Part shown: positions 6,503-8,589 of the stretch, piece by piece
How the letters are laid out: every line of letters starts with the position of its first letter
How positions within the stretch are numbered: the first letter of the stretch is position 1
Made by a program: the position numbers and the translations under genes
Origin: Candidatus Parcubacteria bacterium
GTDB lineage: Bacteria; Patescibacteriota; Minisyncoccia; Minisyncoccales; JAGLUP01
DNA: 8,589 nucleotides
Assembly (NCBI GenBank): GCA_023134715.1
Contig: JAGLUP010000001.1
Span: 1 to 8,589 of the forward strand
Reading direction: 5' to 3'
Notes under the pieces: model-generated
What the model was told of the DNA's origin: nothing
The model's input: only the letters and a program-made list of their open reading frames with translations
The model's database searches: none

Positions 6503-7414
6503 ATGAAAAAAACAAATGTTAAAGTTCCATTAGATGTTCCTAAAAAAGCGCGGGCAAAATACATTAAAAATTATCTGAATATGACTCATGGTTCTGGACG
6601 GCTGATGCTTTTTGCGGGCGACCAAAAAATAGAACATCTTAACAAGGATTTTTATGGCGAAGAAATTCATCCTGACGACGCTAATCCTGAACACTTATTT
6701 AAAATCGCGAGCAAAGCAAAAATTGGTGTTTTTGCGACTCAGCGCGGTCTTATCGCGCAATATGGCGCTGATTATAAAAATATCCAATATCTTGTAAAAC
6801 TTAACTCAAAAACAAATCTTATAAAAACAGTAGATAAAGATCCTTGCAGCGGGAAAATTTCTGATGTTGACGAAATTGTTGAATTTCAAAAAAATTCCGG
6901 ATTAAAAATACCTGCTGTGGGATATACTATTTACTTAGGAAGTAAATACGAATATCAAATGTTAAAAGAGGCGTCAAAAATAGTATATGAAGCGCATAAA
7001 AACGGGCTTTTAACAGTTCTCTGGATATACCCGAGGGGAAAAGCTGTAAAAGATGAAAAAGACCCTCATCTTATTGCGGGCGCGACAGGCGTTGCGGCAT
7101 GTCTTGGAACAGATTTTGTTAAAATTAGTTATCCGAAAGAGCAGGGAAAGGAATCAAAAGAAATTTTTAAAGAAGCGATAAAAGCCGCTGGCAGAACTAA
7201 TGTTGTTTGCGCTGGCGGGTCTTCTACTGATGTGAAGGTTTTTCTGCAACGGCTTTATGACCAAATTCAAAGCGGCGCCAAAGGAAACGCAACAGGAAGA
7301 AATATCCACCAAAAAGGACTTAAACAAGCAATCGCTATGTGCAACGCGATTTACGCGATAACAGTTGAAAATAAAACCGTTAGTCAGGCATTAAAGGTTT
7401 ACAATTCCTGCTAA
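6503..7414 (+). CDS. fbaB: Class I fructose-bisphosphate aldolase, DhnA/FbaB (archaeal) type
   Basis: Reversibly joins dihydroxyacetone phosphate and glyceraldehyde-3-phosphate to fructose-1,6-bisphosphate, the substrate of the phosphatase encoded just upstream. It is a single TIM barrel of 303 residues: AGDQKIEH at 38-45 (first strand, catalytic-Asp region), LNSKTNL in the middle, LWIYPRG (W174, Y176, R178), DFVKISYP with the Schiff-base lysine K207, and two phosphate-binding segments, CAGGSS (236-241) and TGRNIH (264-269). These match the DeoC/LacD/DhnA superfamily of lysine aldolases rather than the zinc-dependent class II enzyme. Related enzymes make 2-amino-3,7-dideoxy-D-threo-hept-6-ulosonate or process LsrF substrates; the fbp neighbour makes fructose-bisphosphate the best guess. 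ATG 6503 is the only reasonable start, as an in-frame TGA lies at 6488. No Shine-Dalgarno site is seen. GCG, CGC and GGC codons seem more frequent than in the flanking genes, by eye only. Confidence 0.88.
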   Translation: MKKTNVKVPLDVPKKARAKYIKNYLNMTHGSGRLMLFAGDQKIEHLNKDFYGEEIHPDDANPEHLFKIASKAKIGVFATQRGLIAQYGADYKNIQYLVKLNSKTNLIKTVDKDPCSGKISDVDEIVEFQKNSGLKIPAVGYTIYLGSKYEYQMLKEASKIVYEAHKNGLLTVLWIYPRGKAVKDEKDPHLIAGATGVAACLGTDFVKISYPKEQGKESKEIFKEAIKAAGRTNVVCAGGSSTDVKVFLQRLYDQIQSGAKGNATGRNIHQKGLKQAIAMCNAIYAITVENKTVSQALKVYNSC

Positions 7415-7434
7415 AAATGGTAAGTTAAATTATT

Positions 7435-8097
7435 ATGTTGACTATTTTAGTAAAAATTAGAGATGGAAAAGAAAAACTAAACACTCTTAGAGAAAAGGGA
7501 GGATTGCCTGCTGTGTTATATGGGCATGGAGTAAAAAATTTACTTTTATCTGTAAGTGAAAAAGAATTTGAAAAAATCTATAAACAAGCGGGACAAAGTT
7601 CTTTAATTACTCTTGAGATTAAAGCTCAAAAAGAAAAACCTTTGGTTTTAATTCATGAAACCCAAAAAAATCCTTTAACTGATAAATTTATTCATATTGA
7701 TTTTTATCAGCCATCTTTGAAAGAAAAAACTGAAGCAAGGATACCTTTGGTCTTTGAAGGAATAGCGCCAGCTGTAAAAGAATTAAGCGGAACCTTAATT
7801 AAGAGTATCCAAGAAATAGAAGTTAGAGCTTTTCCTCAGGATCTTCCTCGTGAAATCAAGGTTAATATAGAGTGTCTTAAAACATTTGAGAATAATATTT
7901 TGGTCAAGGACTTAAAAGTAGAAAAGGATGTAGAAATTTTACAACAAGCTGAAGAAATTGTAGCTTCTGTCGCTCCTCCGACAAAAGTTGAAGAAGAATT
8001 AGAAAAACCAATTGAGGAAAATGTTGAAGAAGTGGAGAAAGCAGGGGAAGAGAAACCAGAAAAAAATGAAGATGAAACAACAGAGACCAATGCATAA
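7435..8097 (+). CDS. rplY: Large-subunit ribosomal protein bL25, CTC (long) form
   Basis: Binds 5S rRNA in the central protuberance of the 50S subunit. Residues 1 to about 92 form the L25 domain, with the signature GGLPAVLYGHG followed by a QSSLITLEI strand and NPLTDKFIHIDFYQ. About 98-182 is the C-terminal beta domain of CTC-type proteins (IPLVFEGIAPAVKE, VRAFPQDLPREIKVNI, ILVKDLKV). About 183-220 is a low-complexity tail dominated by Glu and Lys, probably disordered and common at the end of CTC-type L25. The start lies 20 bp after the aldolase stop, so it may be the downstream member of the same transcript, although its role in translation is unrelated to the metabolic genes. Only a weak GGTAAG precedes the ATG. 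The 3' end overlaps the next gene by 26 bp. Confidence 0.93.
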   Translation: MLTILVKIRDGKEKLNTLREKGGLPAVLYGHGVKNLLLSVSEKEFEKIYKQAGQSSLITLEIKAQKEKPLVLIHETQKNPLTDKFIHIDFYQPSLKEKTEARIPLVFEGIAPAVKELSGTLIKSIQEIEVRAFPQDLPREIKVNIECLKTFENNILVKDLKVEKDVEILQQAEEIVASVAPPTKVEEELEKPIEENVEEVEKAGEEKPEKNEDETTETNA

Positions 8098-8589
8098 ATT
8101 CATATTCGGACTTATCTTAGTTCTGGTTTTGGTTTTGCCGAATTTTACAGGATTTGCTCAAGATAAAGCTGAAGAGCGTAAGCTTTTAGAAACAGAATTG
8201 CAAGAATTAGAAGAGTTAATCGCTAAATACGCGACAGATATAACTAAGACAGAGCAGGAAAAGAAAACCCTTCAAAACCAAATTTATATTTTAAGAAATA
8301 AAATTACTAAGCTGAATCTTCAAATCAAAGAAAGCAATATAATGATTAAGGACATTGGCTTTCAGATAGGGGATACTGAGCATTCAATTGATAAAACCAG
8401 TTTAAGAATTGAAGATTCTAAGGAAAAATTAATTAAAATTCTAAGAACCATTAATGAAGAAAATCAGAAATCGCTTATTGAGGTTTTACTTTCAGAAGAA
8501 GAAATATCCAGTTTTTATAATAACTTAATCGCTTTAGAAATTCTTAATAAAAAAAATAAAGACCTTTTAAAAAATATTAAAAGCTTAAA
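8072..8589 (+). CDS. Exported coiled-coil protein, EnvC/PcsB-like N-terminus (3' end outside the window)
   Basis: The frame runs off the right edge, leaving 172 codons from ATG 8072. ATGs at 8066, 8072 and 8090 are all in frame; I chose 8072 because it gives a positively charged n-region (MKQQRPMHK) before the hydrophobic core FIFGLILVLVLVLP. An AGGGGAAG stretch at 8043-8050 would suit 8066 about as well. A signal peptidase I site is likely after GFA, before QDKAEE. The rest, from about residue 31 on, is nearly all heptad-like Leu/Ile/Glu/Lys coiled coil, with a segment LIEVLLSEEEISSFYNNL near 130-147. This resembles the coiled-coil domain of EnvC/PcsB-type murein hydrolase activators, which usually precedes an M23 peptidase or CHAP domain. 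That catalytic part would lie beyond the window, so the function is an inference. The start overlaps the L25 gene by 26 bp, suggesting translational coupling. Confidence 0.75.
   Translation, partial: MKQQRPMHKFIFGLILVLVLVLPNFTGFAQDKAEERKLLETELQELEELIAKYATDITKTEQEKKTLQNQIYILRNKITKLNLQIKESNIMIKDIGFQIGDTEHSIDKTSLRIEDSKEKLIKILRTINEENQKSLIEVLLSEEEISSFYNNLIALEILNKKNKDLLKNIKSL

Noticed and set aside
6364-6564. Minus-strand reading frame of 66 codons over the second hairpin element
   Set aside because: Its RPDSFRLSGREG-like peptide is simply the translated palindrome, and it overlaps the start of the aldolase gene antisense. There is no family resemblance.
6803-6815. Extra copy of the ppsA insertion repeat (AACTCAAAAACAA) in the aldolase gene
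   Set aside because: Only 13 bp match, with no palindrome after it, and it encodes the LNSKTNL segment that I recall as part of the aldolase family. Chance is the better explanation.

Overview
The window is an AT-rich, tightly packed bacterial segment with every recognisable gene on the + strand. The likeliest host is a member of the Candidate Phyla Radiation / Patescibacteria, perhaps Parcubacteria. This is an inference from the low GC, the very A-rich coding sequence, the lack of clear Shine-Dalgarno sites, the L25/CTC protein with an acidic tail followed by a coiled-coil exported protein, and intergenic palindromes of a kind I recall from such genomes. UGA acts as a stop: acs ends in TGA at the usual family length, so the UGA=Gly code of Gracilibacteria/Absconditabacteria does not apply.

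Layout: (1) 3-932, a FIST-domain protein whose N-terminus lies outside the window; (2) 942-2873, AMP-forming acetyl-CoA synthetase; (3) 2892-2958, a palindromic repeat in the 97-bp gap; (4) 2971-5436, phosphoenolpyruvate synthase with a GTG start, carrying a duplicated in-frame insertion at 4564-4660; (5) 5444-6325, class I fructose-1,6-bisphosphatase; (6) 6382-6481, a second long hairpin element in the 177-bp gap; (7) 6503-7414, class I DhnA/FbaB-type fructose-bisphosphate aldolase; (8) 7435-8097, ribosomal protein L25/CTC; (9) from about 8072 to the window end, the start of a secreted coiled-coil protein of the EnvC/PcsB type, overlapping the L25 gene by 26 bp.

Genes 2-7 form a metabolic block: acetate activation (Acs), pyruvate to PEP (PpsA), aldol condensation to fructose-1,6-bisphosphate (Fba) and dephosphorylation to fructose-6-phosphate (Fbp). 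PpsA and Fbp run only in the gluconeogenic direction, so the block looks like a sugar-phosphate synthesis cassette. The step from acetyl-CoA to pyruvate and the enolase-to-triose-phosphate steps are not in the window. The bisphosphatase keeps its catalytic residues but lacks the residues that bind the inhibitor AMP. That fits a cassette in which both Acs and PpsA release AMP.

The most unusual points are the RPE-like in-frame duplicated insertion in ppsA, the predicted AMP-insensitive Fbp, the pairing of a FIST sensor protein with acs, and the two different palindromic elements in the only two sizeable gaps. I see no RNA gene, CRISPR array, IS element or convincing intrinsic terminator.
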